A stretch of 64,000 bases of DNA. Origin: Verrucomicrobium sp. BvORR106. GTDB lineage: Bacteria; Verrucomicrobiota; Verrucomicrobiia; Verrucomicrobiales; Verrucomicrobiaceae. The notes under the pieces are model-generated. The model searched no databases. It was given only the letters and a program-made list of their open reading frames with translations, and had not been told where the DNA came from. The stretch covers positions 1 to 64,000 of the forward strand of contig NZ_BATR01000171.1 of assembly GCF_000739655.1 (NCBI RefSeq), in the 5' to 3' direction. Of the stretch, positions 51,656 through 62,300 are shown piece after piece. How positions within the stretch are numbered: position 1 is the stretch's first letter; each line of letters opens with the position of its first letter. The translations under genes were made by a program, and so were the position numbers.

Positions 51656-53524
51656 TTACCGCAATTTATACAAATAGTGAGTAAACTGCCCTTCTTCCTG
51701 GCCCCAGAGGGTCGCTATTTTTTCAAATTCCCCTCCCTGCTCGATGCGGTGGAACATTTTTTCAAATTCAGGATCAGCCACTTTTCGACTGAAGCTGATG
51801 CAGAAAACGCGATTTTCTTGACGAGCGCGGGCAATCAAAGGATCCAATTCTGAGGTCTGCTCAATGATAGTCACCCCACGATCATAGATATTGACGTCGG
51901 AATAGGCCGCCACATGGAATGCCCCGGCAGGAATGGCCTGAGCGACGCCACGAAGATCTTCTTTTCCGAGGAGATGGAAGCGGAGATCCATCCAGAGCCA
52001 ACCCGCCAGAAGAACGGTCAGGAGGAAACCGACGATCCCTCGTTTCCAAACAGGTGCTTTACCAGATGGGTCCGCAGCGGCAAGCACCACACACCAGCCT
52101 GGCAGAATGTGGAGGAGGTACCAGAGGTGGATGAAATTCCCCTGCCGCCCCATCGCGAACCACCCACCCACGACCGCAAGAGGCCCTGCCAGGAGAATGA
52201 TCCGGCCCATGCTCCCCACCCGGGTGAGCGCTATGGCCCCCACGAGGAATAACAACCCCGAGCTGATCACTCCCGCCCAAAGCAGGGGCTGCTGAGACAG
52301 GAAACGTCCGAGCGCGAGGTTCACTGGATTCCCTGGATCAGAGTCCACCCAGCGAACCCCAGCCACCAAACACCCCGCCAGATCCTGCCACCAACCGAGG
52401 CCCATGTGACCGTGAATGCTGACATTGGTCTGTAGCGCCTTCAGCAACTGGGGCAACATGGGCAAGAGCAACGGCACGGCGCACATAGCCCCCACTACCA
52501 TCCCGAAGAGCGGGCCGGAAAGCTGCCCCAACCCCTCGCGGCTCTGAATGATTCGCCAGATCCAGCCAACTAAAAGGAGCCCGTTGAAAGCGACCAGATA
52601 GTAGAGTGTCCCGGAAAAGCTCCACAAGGCGAAGAACTGCGCCAGCCCCATGGCCACCCACCAGCGCCAGCGATTCTCCTGCCAGGCCCGAAGAGCAAAG
52701 TAGAGACAGAGGGCCACCCCGAGCATCATAAAGGAGTACCCCCTGGCCTCTGACGAATATCGAACATGCCAGGGATGCAGCCCGAGCAGCAGAATCCCCC
52801 ACCAGCTGGCTCCGCTGTCCGGAAGCAACCGACGAAGCAGAGCCCACACCACCAGCAAGGTGCCGAGCCCTGCCACCCAGGAGGGAAAACGCAACCCGAC
52901 CTCATGCACCGTCCCCACGGGAGACCCCGTGAGGCGGAGCGCCGCGGCATGGCTCAGCCGGGCCGAGACAGAGAATGGGGTGGAGTTGTTCCCCACCTGA
53001 TTGAGCCAGAGCGTTTCACCCCACGAGGGTTCCCGCCAGCGGGTGGTGCCATCGGACCGCTGCTGGAAGTAGCCGGAGAAGTAACGCCGGAAATTGTGCG
53101 CCTCGTCATTGTAGAGACTCAGGTCGAGACGCAACCACCGCACGGTACCCGCCAGTATCAAAATGGCGAACAAAGCGATCCATCCCGTCCGAGACACCTT
53201 GGATAGACTGACCGCGTGCCCCGGCCTCACTGCCGCCGCCCACCAACGTGCCGTAGCGGCCAGCCCGGTGCACAGCACGGCATTGAGCAGACACCCCCAG
53301 TACAACCCCCAGTGCGCGTAGGCGATGACCCGGTCCTGCGACTTCACCTTCGCGTCACCTTCCAGGATTCGCAGTGCCTCACGCCAGTCCTTCCCCGTGG
53401 TGAGGACGCCAACCCAAAACAAGAGGGCGGCTCCAGCGAGTATCCAGGTCAGCCATCGGGCAGCGGAGTTTCCCCCAGGAGGTAGCATTTGTGACTGGCA
53501 TTCTTGGCCCGAGGCTTGCATCAT
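51656..53524 (-). CDS. GT-C fold membrane glycosyltransferase (PMT/ArnT-like)
   Basis: The protein has 622 residues with about twelve hydrophobic helices. The acidic pair expected in the first periplasmic loop is present in LSLYNDEAHNFRRYF near residue 138, as in family-39-like mannosyltransferases and ArnT. The segment LGLHPWHVRYSSEARGYSFMMLG is also typical. Such enzymes transfer a sugar from a polyprenyl phosphate donor to a lipid or protein at the outer face of the inner membrane. The acceptor is unknown. It is next to the exopolysaccharide genes but separated from them by 426 bp. Starts at 53521 and 53488 are possible alternatives. Confidence 0.82.
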   Translation of the reverse strand: MMQASGQECQSQMLPPGGNSAARWLTWILAGAALLFWVGVLTTGKDWREALRILEGDAKVKSQDRVIAYAHWGLYWGCLLNAVLCTGLAATARWWAAAVRPGHAVSLSKVSRTGWIALFAILILAGTVRWLRLDLSLYNDEAHNFRRYFSGYFQQRSDGTTRWREPSWGETLWLNQVGNNSTPFSVSARLSHAAALRLTGSPVGTVHEVGLRFPSWVAGLGTLLVVWALLRRLLPDSGASWWGILLLGLHPWHVRYSSEARGYSFMMLGVALCLYFALRAWQENRWRWWVAMGLAQFFALWSFSGTLYYLVAFNGLLLVGWIWRIIQSREGLGQLSGPLFGMVVGAMCAVPLLLPMLPQLLKALQTNVSIHGHMGLGWWQDLAGCLVAGVRWVDSDPGNPVNLALGRFLSQQPLLWAGVISSGLLFLVGAIALTRVGSMGRIILLAGPLAVVGGWFAMGRQGNFIHLWYLLHILPGWCVVLAAADPSGKAPVWKRGIVGFLLTVLLAGWLWMDLRFHLLGKEDLRGVAQAIPAGAFHVAAYSDVNIYDRGVTIIEQTSELDPLIARARQENRVFCISFSRKVADPEFEKMFHRIEQGGEFEKIATLWGQEEGQFTHYLYKLR

Positions 53525-53590
53525 CCGGCGAACCTAGCGGGCGATTCCCGTTCATCACTCAAATTATTTGTGCAGCCAGCTCCCCTTGCC

Positions 53591-54079
53591 ATGTCCGACG
53601 CTTCCTCCATCTCCACCGTGACGCCGCCCCGGACGCGTATCAGCATCCCGGAGTACGCGATGGCCCTGGCCCATGTGGCCAGCCTGCGGTCTGAGGACCC
53701 CTACCGGAAAGTGGGAGCGGTGGCATTCGACTTTGACAACCGGGTGATTGGCACCGCCTACAACGGGTTGGCACCGGGGTTCAACGCCGACCACGAGTTC
53801 TGGCTGGATCGCGATATCCGACGCAAGTTCATGCTGCACGCCGAGGTGAACCTCTGCTCCCTCTTCACCCGCGGCACCGTGAAGCTGGTGGCCTGCACCA
53901 CGAAGCCCTGCACGAGCTGCGCCCAGATGCTCGCCGCCTACGGGGTGAAGGAGATCTACTATCGCGATGACTACCCGGAGTCCGAGGCAGATGCCATCTG
54001 CAAGCTGTATGGCATCCAGATCGGGCAGCTCACAGACTATCCGGTCATCATCTCTCCATTTGAGCAGCCCGGGGTCTGA
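53591..54079 (+). CDS. dCMP/cytidine deaminase-family protein
   Basis: The protein has 162 residues from the ATG at 53591. The zinc site is complete: HAE in FMLHAEVNLCSLF and PCxxC in KPCTSCAQMLAAYGVKEIYY. YRKVGAVAFDFDNRVIGTAYNGLAPG matches the substrate-side strand of deoxycytidylate deaminases (normally R(N)PVGA). It most likely makes dUMP from dCMP for thymidylate synthesis; a ComE-like or other deaminase role is possible. It is convergent with the protease gene, 13 bp between stops. Confidence 0.87.
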   Translation: MSDASSISTVTPPRTRISIPEYAMALAHVASLRSEDPYRKVGAVAFDFDNRVIGTAYNGLAPGFNADHEFWLDRDIRRKFMLHAEVNLCSLFTRGTVKLVACTTKPCTSCAQMLAAYGVKEIYYRDDYPESEADAICKLYGIQIGQLTDYPVIISPFEQPGV

Positions 54080-54092
54080 GCATCGGCGATGG

Positions 54093-55514
54093 TCAGTTCA
54101 GATTGATTCCTGGCACGGATTCAAGGACGAACTGTTTCACTAGATCTGCTTCGATAGCATAGTTGAGACCCTGAATCTTCAGATCACCCAGCCCGTAAGT
54201 GCTGATGCCAACGACCTGCGAGTTTTGATCCACCACCGGGCCACCGCTGTTGCCGTGATTGATGTTCAGGTCCAGATGCAAGCACTTCGTAGCCTCGAAC
54301 AATTGTCGCCCCCCGATCCGACCATAGGTGCTGGTGGGAGACAGATTGAGCATGGCAGCCCCTTTGTCGAGTGATCCACTGAACTTGGCCAGAGAGAATG
54401 ACTCAGGAAAGCCTACCGCACAAGCCATCGACCCGGTCTTTACGTCCTGGGAATACGCAAACGCTAGCACTGGATGGTCAGTACGCTTGATGGCGATCAC
54501 CGCGGCATCAATGGCGGTCGATTCCTTGATGACTTCGGCTGCCACCTGACTTTTGTCAGGCATCAGCACCAACAGTTGGCGGGCCCCTTCGACAACATGC
54601 CGGTTGGTGACGATGATACCTGGCGCCACAAAGAAACCTGAGCCCTGCCCCAGTCCTTCGTCCAGTTTGGCCAGGATCATCACTGTAGAGGCACGGGCTG
54701 GGGCAGCGAAATCATTGCTGTCATCCATCGCCAAGGACTCAGGAAACTTGTTAAACCCTCGCAACCTCTCCGGAAGGAAACTGGAGGCCTGGTCTTTGGT
54801 CACCCGTTTGGACGCATCGAGACCAGCGAGGGCATCTTTGTACCCCGAAAGGCAGGAACCCATTTCGTTGTCCCCTATACCAGAGGCCTCCACCCCAAGA
54901 TTCTTGATCAACTGAAACAACTGGGCACGGGTCGCTACGGCCTCTTGTCCAAAGGCCTTCAGATTCTTTTTGGCTATCTTGCCCGCGTTGTAGCCAAAGT
55001 CATACCACTCTGCCAAGGGATCTATTGGCTCAGCAACCTTCGGTTTAGGGGCCTGCACCACCGCTGGTTCGGCGGGTGGAGGGGCCACTGGACTCACATC
55101 TCCGCTTTTTACCAGTACTGGCAGATTGGGACGGGCGGGGGGCTCCTGAATGGGCTGGGGCGACGGAGGCCCAATCGGCTTGGCGGGAGCTGCGTTCGGC
55201 ACCTTGTTGCTCGCCACTTCTCCGGAGCTCGGTGGAACCTTTTGACTCCGGCCATAAACAAAGTAACCGACGGCCATCAGTGCGATCAGACCGAACGCCA
55301 GGAAGGCAATCCCTCCCAGTATCAGAAACAAAACAGGCATCCTTGACTTGGCCGCGGGAGGAAAGAGGGCAGCATAAGGGAGCCAGGTCTCCGAACCGGA
55401 AGCAGCCGTCATGGTCGCATCAGTGATGACACCAGCCTGGCGGAGGCCTCGAATGCCTTTTTCTGGAAGGGGGCCGACGGTCTCACCCGTGGCGCTCAAA
55501 TAGTAGTATTCCAT
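54093..55514 (-). CDS. GYF_2-domain, membrane-anchored trypsin-like serine protease
   Basis: The protein has 473 residues from the ATG at 55514. Residues 1-50 form a GYF_2-like domain (YYYLSATGETVGPLPEKGIRGL, SETWLPYA). A transmembrane helix (LFLILGGIAFLAFGLIALMAVGYFV) and a Pro-rich linker follow. The trypsin-like domain has the triad His in VTNRHVV near 303, Asp in TAIDAAVIAI near 335 and Ser in GNSGGPVV near 424. No PDZ domain follows, unlike DegP. It probably works in the periplasm with the GYF domain in the cytoplasm. A secreted protein of unknown function is encoded 11 bp upstream, so the two form an operon. Confidence 0.87.
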   Translation of the reverse strand: MEYYYLSATGETVGPLPEKGIRGLRQAGVITDATMTAASGSETWLPYAALFPPAAKSRMPVLFLILGGIAFLAFGLIALMAVGYFVYGRSQKVPPSSGEVASNKVPNAAPAKPIGPPSPQPIQEPPARPNLPVLVKSGDVSPVAPPPAEPAVVQAPKPKVAEPIDPLAEWYDFGYNAGKIAKKNLKAFGQEAVATRAQLFQLIKNLGVEASGIGDNEMGSCLSGYKDALAGLDASKRVTKDQASSFLPERLRGFNKFPESLAMDDSNDFAAPARASTVMILAKLDEGLGQGSGFFVAPGIIVTNRHVVEGARQLLVLMPDKSQVAAEVIKESTAIDAAVIAIKRTDHPVLAFAYSQDVKTGSMACAVGFPESFSLAKFSGSLDKGAAMLNLSPTSTYGRIGGRQLFEATKCLHLDLNINHGNSGGPVVDQNSQVVGISTYGLGDLKIQGLNYAIEADLVKQFVLESVPGINLN

Positions 55515-55525
55515 AGCAGCATTGC

Positions 55526-56620
55526 TCAGCGGACAGTCAAGCACACGACCGAAAATACGGACCCGTCTTCATTGGCAGTTTCAGGAGTCACAGTCACGAG
55601 ACAAGTCATGGCCGCAACCTCCCGGCTGACGGTCACCTGTTCCATTTTGCGGGAAGAGTTTTTCAAGAGGACCAGTTTGGTCTGCCCAGACACCACTGCC
55701 ATCGGCAGCCAACTGGCCATGCCAGAATCCAGTTGGGACAACATATTGACCGCAGCCTGCAATTCAGCGGGGTTCGCAATCTCCCGGTCCTCGTAAACGA
55801 TGGTGAAAGCCAGACGGAAGGATGTGCAACGATTCTGCTGTCGCACAAAAAGGAAAGCTGGGGAAGAGGGCGAGGCCCCCTCCTTGAGCGCAACCTCACC
55901 CGCGCGAGTTTTTGGCAATAGCAGAGCTCCGGTTGAGAGTGCTTCTGACACCACAAGTGATGCCGACCCACCAGCAGGTTGCTTTTCAAGATCGGTCACA
56001 TAATTCTTGTGATCTTTCAGCAACCAGCGGGCAGCAAGGTTCTGTCGCGACGAGGTGAGGTTGGCATCCCGTTGCTTCCTGTCGTCCGCAGCAGCTTTGA
56101 CCCGTGCAGTCTCCTTCTCGGCATCCTCCCGCTGCTTGGCCAGCAGGCCTTCGTAGCTTCGACTTGAGATCCAGGCACCTCGGAAACGCACCTGACCTTC
56201 AGCCATCTTCTGGAGGCTGATGGTAAGGGACTGGTAGAGGGGATTGACCGCGTACCGGGCTGCAGGGAACTTCTGGCTCACCCGTTTCAGTTCGTCCTGT
56301 TTGTGTTGGAGGAACCCCTTGTCAGCATCATCAATCAAATCGCGGGTCTCGACATCGTCAAAAATCACCACGTGCGCGATACGAACATTCTCCACAATCA
56401 GAGGATTGGAAGCCCCCGAATAAAAATTGGTCACCACCGCATACGCTCCCATTCGTTGAAAGGGGACGGCCTTGGCAAACTCGTCAGCCTGGCCGGGCCG
56501 GTCCCGCACCAAGGCAATTCCGGCAAGCCCGTCCGTCTGAGCCTCAACGACCGGCACCGCGGCATGACAGAGCAGGATCAAGGCTAGGAGACAACGCCAG
56601 CAGTTTGACTGAAGTTTCAT
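55526..56620 (-). CDS. secreted protein of unknown function, paired with the protease
   Basis: The protein has 364 residues. The signal peptide (LLALILLCHAAVPVVEAQ) is followed by a mixed domain (GIALVRDRPGQADEFAKAVPFQ, VENVRIAHVVIFDDVETRDLID), a charged coiled coil around residues 150-190 (KQREDAEKETARVKAAADDRKQ) and a C-terminal beta-rich part (VTVSREVAAMTCLVTVTPETANEDGS). I recognise no family. Its stop lies 11 bp before the protease start, so the two are cotranscribed. It could be a substrate, inhibitor or partner of that protease. Confidence 0.75.
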   Translation of the reverse strand: MKLQSNCWRCLLALILLCHAAVPVVEAQTDGLAGIALVRDRPGQADEFAKAVPFQRMGAYAVVTNFYSGASNPLIVENVRIAHVVIFDDVETRDLIDDADKGFLQHKQDELKRVSQKFPAARYAVNPLYQSLTISLQKMAEGQVRFRGAWISSRSYEGLLAKQREDAEKETARVKAAADDRKQRDANLTSSRQNLAARWLLKDHKNYVTDLEKQPAGGSASLVVSEALSTGALLLPKTRAGEVALKEGASPSSPAFLFVRQQNRCTSFRLAFTIVYEDREIANPAELQAAVNMLSQLDSGMASWLPMAVVSGQTKLVLLKNSSRKMEQVTVSREVAAMTCLVTVTPETANEDGSVFSVVCLTVR

Positions 56621-56691
56621 CCACGCGACTTCCCACTCGTCAAATAAATGTCAAGCGGAAATTATCAACCAAGCAGCCGTCCTCCGTGACA

Positions 56692-57600
56692 TTACACCCG
56701 CCATTTCAGCGTCTTCACCTCGCCATGCTGCGGATGATTTGCATCCAGGGCGCGGAGCTCCAGTTGAATCGCATCCGGCTGCAAGGTGGCGAGAACCCAG
56801 CCATTGGGGAACTCCTGTTTAAACACATAGGCCACCGGCGGGAGGTTGATGAAGTGTAGGCCGGTCTCATCTTGCGTCATGCTCCAGCGATGGGTGTGCC
56901 CATAGATGCAAGCCTTCACCTGCCTGCGGGGGCGCAGCACCTCCAGCAGGGCGGTCGAATCCACCAGCGCATCGGTTTTGGCCTCCTGAAGGGTGATGTT
57001 GTGGTGCACAACGATCACGGCAGGCTTGTCCGGCCGGGCATCGAGTTCCTTGCCCAGCCAGGCAAGCTGCTCGCCCCCCAGAACCCCTGGCGTGGAGTTC
57101 ACCTTGTCCAAACTGTCGAGCAGGAACCAGTTGGCGAGCGGGGTCTCCTGAACAGAGACAAAACGACTGGGCACCGCTGGCGAGGTAGGGCGATCCAGCA
57201 CCTCCGTGACGGCCACGCGATCGTCATGATTTCCCATCAACAGGTGCACTGGCAGCCTGGCCTCTACGAGGGGCTGAAGGAGCGGTTTCAACGTCTGGTA
57301 GTCAGCCTTCAGCCCCTTTAGGTGAGCACAATCACCACTGAGGATGAGCCCTGACGGACGCTCGCCCCGGGCAAGGACTTCGGCCACGCAGGACTTCAGG
57401 TTGGCCGTCATCGTCACTCCACGGGACACCGCCAGCGGATCCGCATCGATATGCGTGTCTGAGAAAAGCGCCCAAACGTGACCCGCACCCGCCGTGGACT
57501 GGGCACCGAGAAAGCGGGAAGACCAGCCGAAGCACACAGCTGCGGCGGACTGGGCAAGAAAACGACGACGGGAGGTGGAGGGAGCGAGCGTGACCGGCAT
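56692..57600 (-). CDS. Tat-exported metallophosphoesterase (calcineurin-like)
   Basis: The protein has 302 residues. The twin-arginine signal SRRRFLAQSAAAVCFGW is at the N-terminus. The two-metal site is complete: SDTHID, LSGDCAHLKG, MGNHDD, VVHHN and GHTHRW. This is the layout of the CpdA/Icc-like phosphodiesterases, but the Tat signal puts it in the periplasm, so the substrate is probably an extracytoplasmic phosphoester rather than cAMP. It stands alone between the secreted-protein gene and the histidine kinases. Confidence 0.92.
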   Translation of the reverse strand: MPVTLAPSTSRRRFLAQSAAAVCFGWSSRFLGAQSTAGAGHVWALFSDTHIDADPLAVSRGVTMTANLKSCVAEVLARGERPSGLILSGDCAHLKGLKADYQTLKPLLQPLVEARLPVHLLMGNHDDRVAVTEVLDRPTSPAVPSRFVSVQETPLANWFLLDSLDKVNSTPGVLGGEQLAWLGKELDARPDKPAVIVVHHNITLQEAKTDALVDSTALLEVLRPRRQVKACIYGHTHRWSMTQDETGLHFINLPPVAYVFKQEFPNGWVLATLQPDAIQLELRALDANHPQHGEVKTLKWRV

Positions 57601-57666
57601 AGTGGCCTAAACGGGACAAGGTTGGAATTTTCCCAGTCCAATTTGCAACACTTGCACCCAGTCGGT

Positions 57667-59289
57667 CTAGGAGGCCCCCGCGAGATGCGGAGAGAGGGCC
57701 ACGAGACAGCTTTCGAGTTCCGCCACATCCACCGGCTTGGTCAGGTGATACGCAAATCCCGCCGACTGACTCCGCTGGAGATCCTCCGCCATGCCATAGC
57801 CACTCAGGGCAATGCCGGCGACGGTTCGAGGTTTAGCCAGGGCGACAAACGGCTCCATGAGCTCCAGGCCCTGCCCATCCGGCAGCCCGATGTCGCTGAT
57901 GAGCACGTCGAAGCGATCCGATCTCATGGCATCGGAAGCACCCGCGACACTGGTGGCCAAGGTGACCTGGTAACCCCTCCTTAGGAGAAGACGTTTCAAG
58001 CTGTTGGCGGTATCTTCATGATCCTCAACTAGCAACAACCGCAAGGCGGGAGTGGTGTCCTGCAACGCATGCGGCGCGGCGGGTGTCTCAGGCAGGGTAA
58101 CAGCCCGAAGTGGCAGGGAGACCGTGAAAGCACTCCCCTGCTCTGCGCCGCGACTCGCGGCGCGAATGCTGCCCCCATGCAGCTCGACCAGCACCCGGCA
58201 GATCGCCAACCCGAGGCCGAGACCTGTTGAGCGATCTCCATGCACCTGCTCGAAGGCATCGAAAATCTTCTCCAGCTTCCCGGGTTCGATCCCAATACCG
58301 GAGTCTTCCACCCGGATTTCCAGCAAGCGCCCCGTCGGATCATTCTGGGTGGAGAGCAGCACCTCCCCGCCCCTTCCCGTGTATTTGATGGCGTTGCCCA
58401 GCAGATTGTACACGATCTGCTGGATGCGCGACCCGTCCGCCACCACCTGGGCCTGCGCAGCTCGCAGATCGGTGCGCACAGTGATCTCCCGCGCCCGGGC
58501 TTCTGGCTCACAAACCTGGACTGTCCGCCTCACGAGATTGTGCACATCCACATTCTCAGGATGAAGCTGCAGCTTGCCACTGCGGATCCGTGCGACATCC
58601 AGCAGGTCATCGATCAGGCGCGCCTCCAGCTTCACGTTGCGGCGGATGGTGTCCAGCAGCTCCTTCACAGAGGGGCTGCACTCATTCTCCTCCTCAATGA
58701 GGGTCACCGCATGAATCACCGGGGAAAGCGGCGCCCGGAGTTCATGAGACAACATGGCGAGGAAGCGGTCCTTGGCCTGGTTCGCCGCCTCAGCCTCTGC
58801 TCGCGCGGCTTCCGCCCGGATGCGCTGGGCCCGATCCTCCGCACTGCGCTCCAGTTCGGCATTCTTCACCGCCAGTTCCTGGTTCAAGCGGGCGAGCTCC
58901 GCCGACTTCCGGAAGAGCTCCACAAAGACGCTGATCTTGGAACGCAGGATCGTGGGATTGACCGGCTTCGTGATGTAGTCCACCGCCCCGACGCCATAGC
59001 CCATGACCACATGCTCCTCTTCGAAGTAGTGCGCCGTGAGGAAGATGATGGGAATGTGCTGGGTCTTCTTGCGTTGCTTGATGAGCTGGGCCAGCTCGAT
59101 GCCGCTCATGTCCGGCATCTTCACATCCATGACGATGGCGGCACACTCGTTCTCCACCAGGGCCAGGAGGGCCTGATTGGCAGTGGTCGCCTTGAGCAGA
59201 CGGTGTTCTTGCGAACTGAGGATGGTCTCCAGGACCACGAGGTTCCGCTCGTCGTCATCCACCAGGAGAATGTTGATCGGGTCGCCCAT
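57667..59289 (-). CDS. hybrid histidine kinase (receiver - kinase - receiver)
   Basis: The protein has 540 residues from the ATG at 59289. Residues 5-120 are a receiver (ILLVDDDERN, phospho-Asp in AIVMDVKMPD, Lys in ITKPVNP). A coiled coil leads to HisKA with the His in MLSHELRAPLSPV near 185. The ATPase domain has IVYNLLGNAIKYT, VEDSGIGI and STGLGLGLAI. A second receiver ends it (LLLVEDHEDTAN, ISDIGLPDGQ). There is no membrane segment or sensor domain, so the N-terminal receiver probably takes its signal from another kinase, perhaps the HAMP-array kinase encoded 38 bp upstream in the same direction. Confidence 0.92.
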   Translation of the reverse strand: MGDPINILLVDDDERNLVVLETILSSQEHRLLKATTANQALLALVENECAAIVMDVKMPDMSGIELAQLIKQRKKTQHIPIIFLTAHYFEEEHVVMGYGVGAVDYITKPVNPTILRSKISVFVELFRKSAELARLNQELAVKNAELERSAEDRAQRIRAEAARAEAEAANQAKDRFLAMLSHELRAPLSPVIHAVTLIEEENECSPSVKELLDTIRRNVKLEARLIDDLLDVARIRSGKLQLHPENVDVHNLVRRTVQVCEPEARAREITVRTDLRAAQAQVVADGSRIQQIVYNLLGNAIKYTGRGGEVLLSTQNDPTGRLLEIRVEDSGIGIEPGKLEKIFDAFEQVHGDRSTGLGLGLAICRVLVELHGGSIRAASRGAEQGSAFTVSLPLRAVTLPETPAAPHALQDTTPALRLLLVEDHEDTANSLKRLLLRRGYQVTLATSVAGASDAMRSDRFDVLISDIGLPDGQGLELMEPFVALAKPRTVAGIALSGYGMAEDLQRSQSAGFAYHLTKPVDVAELESCLVALSPHLAGAS

Positions 59290-59327
59290 AATCAAAGAGG
59301 GGAGTCAGTCATCACAGGGGGGCATCA

Positions 59328-62300
59328 TCAGCGGTGCAGCCAGACACGCAGGAGTGAAAGAAGCTGCTCGGTATTCACCGGCTTGGCAATGTAGTCACTG
59401 GCACCAGCCTCCAGACACTTCTCCCGGTCGCCTTTCATCGCCTTGGCCGTGAGGGCGATGATGGGCAGGGTGCGGAAGTCAGGGTTCTTGCGGATCTCGC
59501 GCATGGTCTGGTAGCCGTCCATCTCCGGCATCATGATGTCCATCAACACCATGGAGAGGTCCGGATTCTCTTCAATAAGCTTTACGGCCTGACGGCCATT
59601 GGTGACGCTCAAGACCTCCATGTCATGGTTTTCCAGGAGGATGGAGAGGGCAAAAATGTTGCGGGCATCATCATCCACCACCAGCACTTTCCGGCCATGT
59701 AGCACCTCATTGGACTCATGGAGGCTGCCAATCATCTTTTGTTTGGCTTCCGGCAGGTCGGTCATCACGCGATGGAGGAAGAGTGCGGTTTCATCCAGCA
59801 AACGCTCCGGCGACTGCACATCCTTCAACACCACGCTCTTGGCCACCTGACGCAGCTGTTTTTCCTCGTCCGGCGAGAGGTCCTTGCCGGTGTAGACCAC
59901 GATGGGCACCTCCTGTAGGGTGGGCTCCTTCTGTATCGTCTCGAGCAGCTCGAACCCGCTCATGTCCGGCAGGCGGAGATCCAGCACCGCACAGTCGAAG
60001 TGCTGGTCCAGCAGCAGGCGCAGAGCTTCCCCTCCGCGTCCCACGGTGACGATCTGGATGTCCTTGCCGCCCAGAAGTTCCTCAATGCTCTCACGCTCAA
60101 TCTCGTTGTCCTCCACCACCAGCAACCGCTTCATCCGTGGTTGGGAGAAGATCTTGATACGGTCAAACGCCATCTCAAGATCATCCGTGGTAGCGGGTTT
60201 CACCATGTAGGAGAAGGCACCGTGGGAGAGCCCATGACGCCGCTCCTCATCCAGGGAGATGATCTGCACCGGGATATGGCGGGTGGTGGGGTCGAGCTTG
60301 AGGTTGTTCAGCACCGTCCACCCCAGCATGTCTGGCAGGAAGATATCCAGCGTGATGGCGGTGACCTGGTACTGCCGGGCCAGGGCGAGCGCCTGCTGAC
60401 CACGGGTGGCCACCAGCCCCTTGAACCCCTTGTCCCGCGCTAGCCCCAGCAGAACGCGCGCATAGTGCACATCATCCTCGACGATGAGCAGAACGTTGTC
60501 CCCCGGCAGGACGAGGTCCCGATCATCCACGATCTGGTCCTCATCCTGACTGCGGAGTGAGGAAATACTGAGCGGGCCAGCGGCGCGTTTGACCATGTCC
60601 CGCCGGGACTCTCCATCATTGCGGCCCGCTGGACCGACGTAGTCCAGAGGCAGGTAGAGGGTAAAGGTACTGCCCTCCCCGGCCACACTTTGGAGACGGA
60701 TCTCCCCGCCCAGCAGGGTGGCCAGCTCGCGGGAGATGGCGAGCCCCAGTCCGGTGCCGCCGTACTTGCGCGATGTGCCGGCGTCCGCCTGCTGGAAGGC
60801 CTCGAAGATGAGGCGCTGTTTCTCGGGCACGATGCCGATGCCTGTATCCTTGATGGCGAGACTCATGACGCTTGGTACTCGACTGAGCACCGGGTGATCC
60901 GGACTCCACCCTTCCGAGGCAAGACCCACCTTCAGGCCTACGCTGCCTTGGGAGGTGAACTTGAACGCATTGGACAGCAGGTTCTTCACAATCTGCTGGA
61001 GACGTTTGGGGTCAGTGCTGAAGTGGCGTGGCAGGCCGGGATCAAAATCCAGCCTGAAGGGCAGGTTCTTATTCTCCGCAATGTGGCGGAAGTTGCGCTC
61101 CACGGAATCCCGCAGGGTGGCAAAGGTAATTTCCTCCGATTCCACCGAGACGGTCCCGGACTCGATCTTGGAAAGGTCCAGGATGTCGTTGATGAGGTTG
61201 AGCAGATCCGAGCCCGCCGAGTGGATGTTGCGGGCAAAGTCCACCTGCCTGATGCTGAGATTGCCTCCGCCGTTTTCGGCGAGTTGCTGCCCCAGGATGA
61301 GGATGGAGTTGAGCGGCGTGCGCAACTCATGAGACATGTTGGCCAGGAACTCGGACTTGTACTTGGAAGTGAGCGCGAGCTCGGCGGCCTTGTCTTCCAG
61401 GGCTCGACGGGCCTGCTCGATTTCACGGTTTTTGCGCTCCACCTCGGCGTTCTGCTCGGCCAGCTCCTGCGCCTTTTGTTCCAGCTCTTCGTTCGTCTGC
61501 TGGAGTTCGTTCTGGCCTGACTGGAGTTCAGCAGTGAGCTGCTGGCTCTGCTGGAGGAGACCCTCCGTACGCATGGTGGCCTCGATGGTGTTCAACACCA
61601 CCCCGATGGACTGAGTGAGCTGCTCCAGGAAGTTGAGATGCGCCGCAGTGAAGCGGTGCAGAGACGCCAGCTCGATCACCGCCTTGGTCTCCCCTTCGAA
61701 CAACACGGGCAGCACCACGATGTTCGCGGGAAGCGCCCGCCCGAGGCTGGAATGCACCGTGGAATAATGCGCGGGCACATCCGTGAGCAGGATGCGCTGC
61801 TGCTCCAGAGCGCACTGCCCCACCAGGCCCTCGCCCAGTTCGAGACGTTCACTCTGCCCCTTGGGTGTGGCGAATCCCGCCAGGAGGCGCAGATTGCGAC
61901 CGGCATCTCCTGTCATCTGGTAGATGGTGCCCTGGTGCGCGGAAACAAGCGGAGCGAGCTCGGACAAGAGCATCTGGCCGACGGTGAAGAGATCCCGCTG
62001 ACCCTGGAGCATGCGGGTGAACTTGGCCACGTTCGTTTTCAGCCAGTCCTGCTCCTGGTTGCGCTCGGTGGTCTCGCGCAGGTTGTTGATCATCGTGTTG
62101 ATGTTGTCCTTGAGCTGGGCCACCTCCCCACGGGTCTCCACCTGAATGGAGCGGGTCAGGTCCCCTTTGGTCACCGCGGTCGCCACCTCGGCGATGGCGC
62201 GCACCTGGGTGGTCAGGTTCGCCGCCAACAGGTTCACGTTGCCGGTCAGGTCCTTCCACGTCCCGGCTGCACCAGGCACGTTGGCCTGGCCGCCCAGTCG

